DNA from: a virus
Length of the DNA stretch: 24,845 nt
Direction: 5' to 3' (one strand)
Virus record (IMG/VR): IMGVR_UViG_3300025872_000290
Location: 1 to 24,845 of that record
Part shown: in pieces, positions 17,220 through 24,038 of the stretch
Layout: the number at the start of each line of letters is the position of its first letter
Numbering within the stretch: position 1 is the stretch's first letter
Notes under the pieces: model-generated
What the model saw: only the letters and a program-made list of their open reading frames with translations
Databases searched by the model: none
Told to the model about the DNA's origin: nothing
Translations under genes and position numbers: made by a program

Positions 17220-18629
17220 TTATGCGACTGGTGTTGCGGTTGTTGCTAGGCCAGACATTACTCCGGTATGGCGGTGAGTGGTCAGATTGATTGCTCCGAC
17301 CTTTACCTGTGTTCCAGACGTGATAACTCCGTCTGCATCAATTGTGCCAGTCACATCCAGATTTCCATCGATATTGACATTGTTGTTGATGTTTGTCACG
17401 CTTGCTGTGATGTCCTGTGTTCCGGCAATGTTCATCGTCTGACCGCCATCGATATTCATTTCCATGTTCGATGGAGTTTCCATCTTCATGTCTTCCTGAG
17501 ACGTCAGGTATAGGTGACCCAGGACTGAGACTTCCAGATTGCCACCGACGGCATACTGGCTGTTACCGACCACAATCTGGCTATGATTACCGCCAATTGT
17601 ACAATCGGCATTCGACCCGATGGTCTCGAGCCGGTATCCATCGATCGTGATTGTCGCGTTACCGCCGACTCGTTCGACATGATTACCGGTCGTGTTCTTC
17701 GAGACGTCCTTTCCGATCTCGATGTTCTCGGACTGACCGATCTTGGACTGACGCGATCCCTTAATGTACTCTGTTTTGTTGCCCTCGACTTCCAGGTGGT
17801 AGTTACCCTTGACTAGCGTCCGAAGGTCTCCATCAATCGTCAGATTGCACGCACCGCGAATGTAGACATTGTTTGAGCCGAAGATGACAGTGTAGTTAGA
17901 TCCAACAACCGTCAATGTGCGATCTCCGGCATTGTCGATCTCGTAATACGTGCCAGAACGGTGCATCTCGAAGATACGACCATAGTCCGGTGTGTCATCG
18001 ACTTCGCGGACGTGACCGGACTCAGTCTCGACCGAATGGTTCATTGGATATGTCGGCTTGACTACCTCAGCGACTTCCCAATTACTCCAAGTCTGGCGAG
18101 TGTAATACGCATCCGGTTCGTCCTGCGCCACCGATGTGACCCTTGGAGGAACTGCCGTCTCGATATTTGAGACGTGAACTTCCTCGCGCTTTGCATAGCT
18201 ATTGGCATCGGTCCAATCTGATCGAGATTGGATAGGGGTATCTGGCTTCTCTAGTCCATCTTCTCTCGGATAGGTTTGATCCGGATCCGAGAATCCCTTC
18301 CCAGCTCGCTTATCCGTCGACATCGAAGGAATGGTACCAAGTACAATAGGATCCTGTGCTGATGGACCGTCACGGAAGAACCCGACCACCCAAGAACCTT
18401 GAAGAACTCCAGTTGCCGATTGGCCAATTCCAGTCATCGAGGCCGATGTGATCGGTGTCATTACCATCGCCCAGGGTAACGACTCGGTTGAAATAGCAGA
18501 TAGATCTGGAGAATGATATCCGAAACAACGGACCTTGACGCGACCCATCTCCAACGGGTCGTGGATATCCTCGACGACACCGGTGAACCAGGCAAACTGC
18601 CCACCAACATAATGATCAATGTTATTCAT
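17220..18629 (-). CDS. gp5: Baseplate central spike gp5 without lysozyme domain (469 aa)
   Basis: T4 gp5 is a trimeric spike with an OB-fold, a lysozyme domain and a C-terminal beta-helix. Here residues about 8-105 form the OB-fold (GVVEDIHDPLEMGRVKVRCF, then GSWVVGFFRDGPSAQDPIVLG). A charged linker of about 100 residues follows. From about 205 to 440 come octad-like repeats with regular Gly (for example VYIRGACNLTIDGDLRTLVK), the signature of the triple-stranded beta-helix. No lysozyme sequence or E-D-T triad is present. The C-terminal segment holds a T-H-R-H-T motif (H452, H454). HxH motifs at the tips of P2 gpV and phi92 gp138 bind iron with six histidines per trimer, so this spike probably carries its own metal-bound point. 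The ATG overlaps the gp27 stop (TAATG). Confidence 0.9.
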   Translation of the reverse strand: MNNIDHYVGGQFAWFTGVVEDIHDPLEMGRVKVRCFGYHSPDLSAISTESLPWAMVMTPITSASMTGIGQSATGVLQGSWVVGFFRDGPSAQDPIVLGTIPSMSTDKRAGKGFSDPDQTYPREDGLEKPDTPIQSRSDWTDANSYAKREEVHVSNIETAVPPRVTSVAQDEPDAYYTRQTWSNWEVAEVVKPTYPMNHSVETESGHVREVDDTPDYGRIFEMHRSGTYYEIDNAGDRTLTVVGSNYTVIFGSNNVYIRGACNLTIDGDLRTLVKGNYHLEVEGNKTEYIKGSRQSKIGQSENIEIGKDVSKNTTGNHVERVGGNATITIDGYRLETIGSNADCTIGGNHSQIVVGNSQYAVGGNLEVSVLGHLYLTSQEDMKMETPSNMEMNIDGGQTMNIAGTQDITASVTNINNNVNIDGNLDVTGTIDADGVITSGTQVKVGAINLTTHRHTGVMSGLATTATPVA

Positions 18630-20014
18630 TAGAATTCACTCAGGTCGTAAGTGTAGGTATCTCGCTTGATCCGAATCTCGCAGAAATACTCTTTGGAGAA
18701 ATTATGCTTGATTCCGGTGACCAAGTATGTACCGGACAGGAACTCGTCTCTTTCAGGTCCGCTCTTGGCGACGTCGCCCTCAACTCGCAGCGTAGGATCG
18801 ACGGACTTGGTCATATTTAGCTCGACAGTCATTCCAGAAGTCAGAGTCAGGTCACCATAAACGAGCAGGTCATGGGTCATGGTGTCACTATTCTCCAGGT
18901 ACGAGATCGCCTTGTTCAGGTTGTTTCCGGTGGCAGAATCATGATAATTCTGTTTCGATCCGTTCTCCGAGAAAGCTAGCGTATTCAGAGGAATGCGATT
19001 GATTCGGCTCTCATAGTATTCGTTGAGTGATCTTTCAGGCCGAAACTCGGTGCTCAGTGTCTTTCCATTCTCAAACCAGACCATTTCGCCGAACATTTGA
19101 TCATAGTCGAAGATGTCCGATGTATATGTCTTCTTGGCGATGTCAACGTAATCGGTCGTAGAGGAAAATGCGCCGGCAGCACCTGACGAAAGCTTCGACA
19201 TCTTCAATTCGGATCCGATCTTCAGGATTCTTCCGAGCTGCTGACGATAATACTCCAGGCTTCCCTCTTCGCTAGGATATGAGAAGAACTTTCCCTCAGT
19301 AAAAGAACGGTGTGCTGAATTTTCCGTTGAAACGAGGTCGCTATGTGACTCGATCACCATCTTGTAAAACAGAGTCTCATAGCAGTAAATAGGAGCTGAA
19401 TTCTGGTCAAAACTACGGCGCAGTACCCAGTTGATTGCCTCAAGGGGATCCATGTAAGGTATAACTATGCTCAATGACCGGGATCCAGCATCTGAGACGT
19501 AGATCTTAGTCGGATCATATGCCAGATCTTCAGTCAGGATATTCTTAACAACATTGATAGCATTGTCGGTATATGACTTTGATACCTTCTTGAATTTTGC
19601 CAGGAACGCATGACGGCTGACACCCCTGATCTTATAGGCCTGCTGCCTTGTATTACCCGACTTGGCAAATAACGGGTATTCTGTAGCTATGAATGTATGA
19701 CTGACTGTGATCTCTTTGAGTTCACTATTCTCTGGATATTCATCCGGATCAAATTCCCAGCGAGATACAGAGACGAAGATCGTTTCTTGACCAGATAACT
19801 GGTACTCTTCAAACAGGTTAACCTTATCGGCGACACTTAGTTCCAGCATAAGGAACTGGCGATATAGGCTTTCAGTAATCGTAAAATCAGTAACGATTGC
19901 AGAGATATCAATCACTCTGCCAGTATGATTGGTCAGGGTGATCTCATTGACTCGATAGGCTGCCGGATTATGTCCTTTCGAGTCATTGACTCCGACATTG
20001 ATATTAGTTGGCAT
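18629..20014 (-). CDS. gp27: Baseplate hub protein gp27 (461 aa)
   Basis: T4 gp27 (391 aa) forms the trimeric ring that holds the gp5 spike and matches the tail tube above it. The start (EITLTNHTGRVIDISAIVTD, then FTITESLYRQFLMLELSVAD) fits the first tube-like domain. The second part (IPYMDPLEAINWVLRRSFD, with FYKMVIESHSDLV) matches the gp27 pattern for the middle domain. The C-terminus (YGDLTLTSGMTVELNMTKSV, then GTYLVTGIKHNFSKEYFCEI) parallels the gp27 ending with its L-x-P-G-x-x-I and V-x-E-V-I-H-x-L features. The gene lies next to gp5, its structural partner. It overlaps the gp53 stop by 11 bp and the gp5 start by 1 bp, so balanced translation by coupling is likely. The extra 70 residues are spread through the protein. 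Confidence 0.85.
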   Translation of the reverse strand: MPTNINVGVNDSKGHNPAAYRVNEITLTNHTGRVIDISAIVTDFTITESLYRQFLMLELSVADKVNLFEEYQLSGQETIFVSVSRWEFDPDEYPENSELKEITVSHTFIATEYPLFAKSGNTRQQAYKIRGVSRHAFLAKFKKVSKSYTDNAINVVKNILTEDLAYDPTKIYVSDAGSRSLSIVIPYMDPLEAINWVLRRSFDQNSAPIYCYETLFYKMVIESHSDLVSTENSAHRSFTEGKFFSYPSEEGSLEYYRQQLGRILKIGSELKMSKLSSGAAGAFSSTTDYVDIAKKTYTSDIFDYDQMFGEMVWFENGKTLSTEFRPERSLNEYYESRINRIPLNTLAFSENGSKQNYHDSATGNNLNKAISYLENSDTMTHDLLVYGDLTLTSGMTVELNMTKSVDPTLRVEGDVAKSGPERDEFLSGTYLVTGIKHNFSKEYFCEIRIKRDTYTYDLSEF

Positions 20015-20876
20015 TGATCAAATTACTAAACTGATTTGCAAATCTATAGATCAAATTAGGGCGAACTACACGGATGTCAGATCGTTTATCGTTTAGGTCA
20101 GATTCATAGTCATAATATGATACCGGAGACAAGGAAAAGTTTGCCTCCGATGATAACTCTGTCGGATCAAATGCATACGGATTATATGTCTCACGATCAG
20201 TTGCTGGATCTAAATAATACTTGACGGCATCACGATATAGCGAAAATGACTTGATGACCAATGTGTCGTTGTTTGATCGAATGAAACCTTCTTCGACGAA
20301 CGGTTCTGTTACTCCAGGAGAAGGAACGATATCACGAATGACCAACTGGCATAGTTGAGGATTTCTGGCATAAACTTTACCGGTGCCTCGGGTCACGTAT
20401 GTAGGAATTATCTTTTGCGCTCCAGTTAGAGGATCTGTAATCACAGTAGGAACTCCCGCAACGGTGATTGCCACTTCAGTTCCAATCGGAAATTCGTCCG
20501 CCAATGTATTTGTGTATAGAATTTCGCGTTCCTTGTTAATGCCAAGATTAACCTCTGAGGTCACTGCTACTCCGGAGTATTCTGAATTGATGTAATCCTC
20601 AAACAATTCTGGAGGCAATGGCCAGTTTCCGATTCCTTCTTTCAAGTGATCATTAATGATGAAGAACGTCCAATAATAATCTGGTGTTCCATACAAGCGC
20701 TGCGATACCACATCAGGTCTTTCACCGTTTTGAATACGGTAATAAGAATATGTAGAGACGTCATCCAAAAAGGAATAGTCAACATTGACATACCTGAATA
20801 TGTCAGTGACTTTATAGTTAACGCCTCGATTGAAAAAGTCGTATGAAGTCTTTGGAAACTGTCGAAAGAAACCCAT
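20004..20876 (-). CDS. gp53: Baseplate wedge protein gp53 (290 aa)
   Basis: T4 gp53 (196 aa) binds the gp6-gp25 core and joins wedge to hub. The hallmark here is the segment VVSQRLYGTPDYYWTFFIIN (57-74) followed by DHLKEGIGNWPLP, matching the family pattern of a LysM-like fold with Y-G-x-x-x-x-W-W/Y followed by N-D. The opening (MGFFRQFPKTSYDF, then VTDIFRYV) is also typical. About 90 extra residues lie between 100 and 200. The segment LADEFPIGTEVAITVAGVPT looks like a small beta insert. The ATG at 20876 is 5 bp after the gp48 stop, and the 3' end overlaps gp27 by 11 bp. No anomalies apart from the insert. Confidence 0.9.
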   Translation of the reverse strand: MGFFRQFPKTSYDFFNRGVNYKVTDIFRYVNVDYSFLDDVSTYSYYRIQNGERPDVVSQRLYGTPDYYWTFFIINDHLKEGIGNWPLPPELFEDYINSEYSGVAVTSEVNLGINKEREILYTNTLADEFPIGTEVAITVAGVPTVITDPLTGAQKIIPTYVTRGTGKVYARNPQLCQLVIRDIVPSPGVTEPFVEEGFIRSNNDTLVIKSFSLYRDAVKYYLDPATDRETYNPYAFDPTELSSEANFSLSPVSYYDYESDLNDKRSDIRVVRPNLIYRFANQFSNLINAN

Positions 20877-20881
20877 GGTGA

Positions 20882-21670
20882 TCAGTATTTGGCTAACTTA
20901 TATTGGTCCTCGCGAGTGAGAGCCTTTGTTTCCTGGAACTTCATGCTGACATCTACTCCGATCGGCGATCCGTCTTCATGGAACATGTTGCTATCAGCAT
21001 TGTAGGTTGAGGAGAATGATAACAGAAAACATTCCTCGTAAATCTTAGGAATAAACTTGTTCTCCTCAGTTCCGCTATAAAATTTGATAGACCATACCGG
21101 AGGAAAGCTCAATACTAAACCTGCAGTATTGGATGCCGGATAGAGATTCAGGCGAAAAATCGTATTGATGTCCTTGATGACCGTAGTATCGCGTTCATCC
21201 TGTGGCATCATCTTAAACGAAAACTCAAATTCGCGAACTGATGTTCCCTGAAATGATACTGCCCTTCCTGGGTTTTGCACTCGCTTTGTAGCTAAAGTTA
21301 CGGCCTCGGCAACATTGGCATATTTGTTCTCGGCGTATTCTTTTGCCAGGATGTTTGCGGCCACGGCACCGACGTTTTTAAGCTGATCGGTCATCGTCCC
21401 AGATGTCTTATCAGTGTCAAATCCTAGTAAACCCAGATCGACATTAGAGTATTCAGCATTATCGGCAAATGTTAATCCTGAAGGAATAGGAAAATGAATA
21501 GACTTTCCTCCACATTCAAATCTGACATGGGGGAAATTGGCACGCTCGTTTCGCATCCTTGTGGGAAATGCAAAAATAGAATTCTGCGAAGCTACGTACT
21601 CATTTACGTTCGCAGCTCTTTTATCGTTGTCCTGACGTGATGTAGGTGATAGGATTGATAGGCCAGGCAT
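20882..21670 (-). CDS. gp48: Tail-tube-cap baseplate protein gp48 (262 aa)
   Basis: T4 gp48 caps the hub and, with gp54, starts tail-tube polymerisation. The central block (FEFSFKMMPQDERDTTVIKD, then INTIFRLNLYPA) and SFPPVWSIKFY are typical of gp48-type proteins in T4-like phages. The C-terminus has MFHEDGSPIGVDVSMKFQET and then REDQYKL, the last strand of a tube-like fold. The product is shorter than T4 gp48 (364 aa). It is the first gene of the leftward unit. A TATAAATA box ends 8 bp before the ATG at 21670 and no Shine-Dalgarno sequence is present in that space, so its message may be nearly leaderless. The next in-frame Met is too far into the conserved protein to be the start. Confidence 0.85.
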   Translation of the reverse strand: MPGLSILSPTSRQDNDKRAANVNEYVASQNSIFAFPTRMRNERANFPHVRFECGGKSIHFPIPSGLTFADNAEYSNVDLGLLGFDTDKTSGTMTDQLKNVGAVAANILAKEYAENKYANVAEAVTLATKRVQNPGRAVSFQGTSVREFEFSFKMMPQDERDTTVIKDINTIFRLNLYPASNTAGLVLSFPPVWSIKFYSGTEENKFIPKIYEECFLLSFSSTYNADSNMFHEDGSPIGVDVSMKFQETKALTREDQYKLAKY

Positions 21671-21675
21671 AAATA
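21668..21675 (+). promoter_or_regulatory. Possible late-promoter box CATAAATA for gp4
   Basis: CATAAATA on the plus strand fits the relaxed NATAAATA consensus. A start near 21682 would give gp4 a leader of about 26 nt that includes its GGAG site. Its first three bases are the complement of the gp48 start codon, so the match could partly be chance. Confidence 0.4.
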
Positions 21676-21678
21676 CAG

Positions 21679-21686
21679 TATTTATA
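21679..21686 (-). promoter_or_regulatory. Late-promoter box TATAAATA for the leftward baseplate unit
   Basis: A perfect T4-type late box on the minus strand in the 37-bp divergent gap, ending 8 bp before the gp48 ATG. It is the natural promoter for the whole leftward unit. The bases between box and ATG (CTGTATTT) contain no ribosome-binding site. Confidence 0.65.
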
Positions 21687-21695
21687 CTGCATTCC

Positions 21696-21699
21696 GGAG
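21696..21699 (+). promoter_or_regulatory. gp4: Shine-Dalgarno GGAG that fixes the TTG start of gp4
   Basis: GGAG lies 8 bp before the TTG at 21708. No ATG or GTG in frame lies between it and the conserved SYKGKFSPKN sequence, so TTG is the supported start. Confidence 0.75.
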
Positions 21700-21707
21700 C
21701 AATCGAT

Positions 21708-22148
21708 TTGAGTTACAAAGGCAAATTTTCACCAAAGAATCCATCAAAGTACCGAGGCGATGTCACTAACATCGTCTATCGTTCTCTGTGGGAACGCCAG
21801 GTATTTCGCTGGCTTGACGACAATTCGTTTGTCAAGTGCTGGTCATCCGAGGAAACAGTGGTGCCATATCGGTGCAAGACTGATGGAAAGCTGCATCGAT
21901 ACTTCGTGGATGTCAAGATCGAATTCACCGACGGCCGAGTGTTTCTGGTAGAGATCAAGCCAAAGAAGGAAACTCTTCCTCCTCGCAACACTGGTCGCAA
22001 AACCAAGAAGTACATCACTGAGGTAATGACATACGCCAAGAACATCAGTAAGTGGGAGGCAGCAAAGGAGTTTGCCGAGGACCGAGGTTGGTCGTTTGAG
22101 GTCTGGAATGAAGATTTTCTGAAAAGTCTAGGGATCAAAATCCTCTAA
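21708..22148 (+). CDS. gp4: Head completion protein gp4, nuclease-fold (146 aa)
   Basis: T4 gp4 (also called gp50/65 in older maps) is needed to finish DNA-filled heads before tail joining and has a PD-(D/E)XK nuclease-like fold related to TnsA. The match to T4 gp4 as I remember it runs along the whole protein: YKGKFSPKNPSKYRGD (3-18), YRSLWERQVFRWLD (24-37), YFVDVKIEF (65-73), FLVEIKPKKETLPP (79-92), then TYAKNISKWEAAKEFAEDRG (108-127). The likely active residues are D68, E82 and K84, with E29 nearby. It starts with TTG behind a good GGAG. It diverges from gp48 and is the first gene of the rightward unit. In T4 the gene also neighbours gene 53, so this piece of order is partly kept. Confidence 0.93.
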   Translation: MSYKGKFSPKNPSKYRGDVTNIVYRSLWERQVFRWLDDNSFVKCWSSEETVVPYRCKTDGKLHRYFVDVKIEFTDGRVFLVEIKPKKETLPPRNTGRKTKKYITEVMTYAKNISKWEAAKEFAEDRGWSFEVWNEDFLKSLGIKIL

Positions 22149-22155
22149 AATAGCC

Positions 22156-22163
22156 TATAAATA
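22156..22163 (+). promoter_or_regulatory. Late-promoter box TATAAATA before the 198-aa gene
   Basis: A perfect late box on the plus strand in the 21-bp gap after gp4, with its last base 6 bp before the ATG at 22170. The expected transcript start is at or next to that ATG. Confidence 0.6.
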
Positions 22164-22169
22164 GTGACC

Positions 22170-22766
22170 ATGGCGTCACTGTTCGACACACTCAGAAAAG
22201 AATCTACTGCGACCGGCTTCGCAGCACGATCGAAGGAGGCCCGTGACTGGTTCATGGAGAAAGCTCGTGAACTGAATGGTCAGATCAACCGAAAGAAGCT
22301 CCTGAACGATCCTGCTGTAAAGAACAGGCCGAATCCTCAGTGGGGATTCATGTACATGTTCGTATACGACGCCCTGCACAAGGATACGCTGCCATACTAC
22401 GATCGCTTTCCCCTAATCATCCTGTTAAAGCCGGCCGAGGGCGGTTTCCTAGGAATGAATCTTCACTATCTAGAACCACGCGTACGCGCCATTTTCTTGG
22501 ACAAATTGCTGGCTACACTGAAGGACGATGAGCTGACCGAAAGAACTCGCTTGCGTCTACGTTATCAACTACTGGCCTCGGCACAGCGGTTTCGCTACTT
22601 TAGGCCATGCCTGAAGCATTACCTCTGGGATCAGATCGGCAGCCGAATTGCCCAGGTTCATGCTCCAGATTGGGAGACTGCGATCTTTCTTCCGACAGAA
22701 CATTTCAAGGGTGCTACAAAGCAGAAAGTCTGGAGAGAGTCCAGAAAGGTCTATCAAAAATCATAA
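22170..22766 (+). CDS. Conserved T4-superfamily protein of unknown function (198 aa)
   Basis: I cannot name it firmly. The core LPYYDRFPLIILLKPAEGGF followed by LGMNLHYLEPRVRAIFLDKL is a well conserved block in marine and other T4-like phages. There the protein is mostly annotated as hypothetical; a role as a DNA-end protector (gp2-like) next to gp4 can be considered but is not shown. The N-terminal 60 residues are helical and basic (KARELNGQINRKKLLNDPAV), and the C-terminus is also basic (KGATKQKVWRESRKVYQKS), which would suit DNA or neck contact. A GTG at 22164 would add two residues, but the ATG at 22170 (MASLFDTL) is the more natural start. A TATAAATA box ends 6 bp before it and no Shine-Dalgarno sequence is seen. 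Confidence 0.75.
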   Translation: MASLFDTLRKESTATGFAARSKEARDWFMEKARELNGQINRKKLLNDPAVKNRPNPQWGFMYMFVYDALHKDTLPYYDRFPLIILLKPAEGGFLGMNLHYLEPRVRAIFLDKLLATLKDDELTERTRLRLRYQLLASAQRFRYFRPCLKHYLWDQIGSRIAQVHAPDWETAIFLPTEHFKGATKQKVWRESRKVYQKS

Positions 22767-22768
22767 TC

Positions 22769-23308
22769 ATGGCATTCGACTCCATCAACGATCTCAAGAG
22801 TTACATCCAGCGTGGAAACGGTCTGGCAATGACGAATCGTTTTCAGGTTACATTGTCCGCACCATCGGGAATTAGTTTTGGAAATGACATGCGCGAATTC
22901 ACTGTTTTGTGTGAATCTGCAATCATTCCAGGAAAACAGATCACAACTTCAGATTATCAATTATTGCGCCAGCCAATTAAAATGGTAACAAGTTATATGA
23001 ACGAAGATGTCATATTTTCGTTCCTGTTGACCAACAATTATTCAATCAAGAAAGCGTTTGATACCTGGATTGAGCAGATGATTTCGGTTGAAAAATACCG
23101 TGCAAAATACAAAAACCAATATACGACGTCGATCCAGATCTATCAGTTGGACAAGGATAATAATCCGACATATGGTGTCAGATTAAACGAGGCTTTTCCA
23201 ATTACCATGAATGCGGTAACTCTGGACAATACTGCAGAGAATGCAATTCAAAAGCTGTTTGTCACATTAGCCTATACCGACTACGAAGTACTTTCGTCAC
23301 TGAACTGA
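22769..23308 (+). CDS. Tail-tube-fold protein, gp19/gp54-like (179 aa)
   Basis: The protein follows the tail-tube pattern. It has N-terminal LKSYIQRGNGLAMTNRFQVT, then FTVLCESAIIPGKQI (the C-x-x-A-x-x-P-G strand and turn seen in T4 gp19), the strand segment VIFSFLLTNNYSIKKAFDTW, and the final RLNEAFPITMNAVTLDNTAE with LFVTLAYTDYEV. T4 gp19 (163 aa) is the tail-tube subunit and gp54 (320 aa) is the tube initiator with a related fold. This gene sits with gp26/gp51 and opposite gp48, away from a sheath gene, so an initiator or hub adaptor is as likely as the main tube subunit. The ATG at 22769 is 2 bp after the upstream stop (TAA TC ATG). The frame is open further upstream but that part overlaps the previous gene and is not conserved-looking. 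Confidence 0.75.
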   Translation: MAFDSINDLKSYIQRGNGLAMTNRFQVTLSAPSGISFGNDMREFTVLCESAIIPGKQITTSDYQLLRQPIKMVTSYMNEDVIFSFLLTNNYSIKKAFDTWIEQMISVEKYRAKYKNQYTTSIQIYQLDKDNNPTYGVRLNEAFPITMNAVTLDNTAENAIQKLFVTLAYTDYEVLSSLN

Positions 23309-23330
23309 ATGACTAACCACATCATTAACT

Positions 23331-24038
23331 ATGCCACTACCAAAAATTGAAGCACCAAAATATGAAGCTAAGATTCCTTCGACCGGTAAGACGATCCAAT
23401 ACCGTCCGTATCTAGTCAAGGAAGAAAAGATCCTCATGATTGCACTGGAGACGAAGAATTCATCTTCGATTCTGAATGCAGTCAAGGACATCATCTCATC
23501 ATGCACGTATGGAAAAGTCGATCCTGAGAACCTATGCACGTTCGACCTGGAGTACCTATTCCTAAAGCTACGCGCAAAATCAACCGGCGAGATCGCAAAG
23601 ATCGGAATGAAGTGCAGTCATTGTGAAGCCGTAAATCAGATCGAGGTTAACCTAGATGAGATCGAGGTCAGAATGCCAACAGGAATTGAGAAGAGAATCG
23701 CGCTGACTGACGTAGTTGGGGTGAATCTCAACTGGCCAAAGATGTCGCGTCTCCCTTCGGCAGAAACCGCAGAAAAAGCTGATGCAAATGCGGCATTAGA
23801 CGTCGTTATTTCTTGCATTGATTCCATCTATGACAAGACAAAAATCTACAAGGCGGAAGATACCTCTCATGAGGACATGATCGAATTCATCGAATCTTTG
23901 AGCCAAGCACAGTTCGGAAAGATTCAGGAGTTCATGCTTAATCTCCCAGCGCTGGAAACGAAAGTGCAGTTTAGCTGCGTCAAGTGCAAGAAGGATTCGG
24001 ACATTACCCTCTCGGGTCTGAACTCTTTTTTCACCTAG
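23331..24038 (+). CDS. gp26: Baseplate hub / assembly protein gp26 (235 aa)
   Basis: T4 gp26 (208 aa) is needed for hub assembly. The opening MPLPKIEAPKYEAKIPSTGK, then IQYRPYLVKEEKILMIALET and the middle CTFDLEYLFLKLRAKS, resemble gp26-type proteins. Two CxxC pairs, C95-C98 (MKCSHC) and C216-C219 (FSCVKC), could bind zinc; T4 gp26 has a similar first pair. The protein ends LSGLNSFFT. Its final codons TCT TTT TTC ACC TAG form a slippery T TTT TTC heptamer, and the gp51-like frame is entered by a -1 shift there (see the separate entry). So both a 235-aa form and a 299-aa fusion are expected. The ATG at 23331 is 22 bp after the previous stop, with no strong Shine-Dalgarno sequence. In T4, genes 26 and 51 are also adjacent. 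Confidence 0.85.
   Translation: MPLPKIEAPKYEAKIPSTGKTIQYRPYLVKEEKILMIALETKNSSSILNAVKDIISSCTYGKVDPENLCTFDLEYLFLKLRAKSTGEIAKIGMKCSHCEAVNQIEVNLDEIEVRMPTGIEKRIALTDVVGVNLNWPKMSRLPSAETAEKADANAALDVVISCIDSIYDKTKIYKAEDTSHEDMIEFIESLSQAQFGKIQEFMLNLPALETKVQFSCVKCKKDSDITLSGLNSFFT
24026..24032 (+). promoter_or_regulatory. Slippery heptamer T TTT TTC for a -1 frameshift from gp26 into gp51
   Basis: The heptamer is in the correct zero-frame phase (TCT TTT TTC). Both tRNAs can re-pair after a -1 slip (TTT and TTT). The gp26 stop TAG is only one codon further on. After the slip the next codon is CAC at 24032, exactly in the gp51-like frame. Confidence 0.8.

Noticed and set aside
21776-22138. Minus-strand open frame of 120 codons opposite gp4
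   Set aside because: It is fully antisense to gp4, which is recognised along its whole length, and shows no known motif.
22607-22768. Upstream extension of the tail-tube-fold gene to 22607
   Set aside because: It would overlap the conserved 198-aa gene by 160 bp, and the extra residues have no tube-like pattern. The ATG at 22769 directly after the previous stop is preferred.
23984-24031. GTG at 23984 as the start of an independent 81-aa gp51
   Set aside because: It lies within gp26, has no Shine-Dalgarno sequence, and the 16 residues before the slippery site look like out-of-frame gp26 sequence. The frameshift explains the data better, but this start is not excluded.
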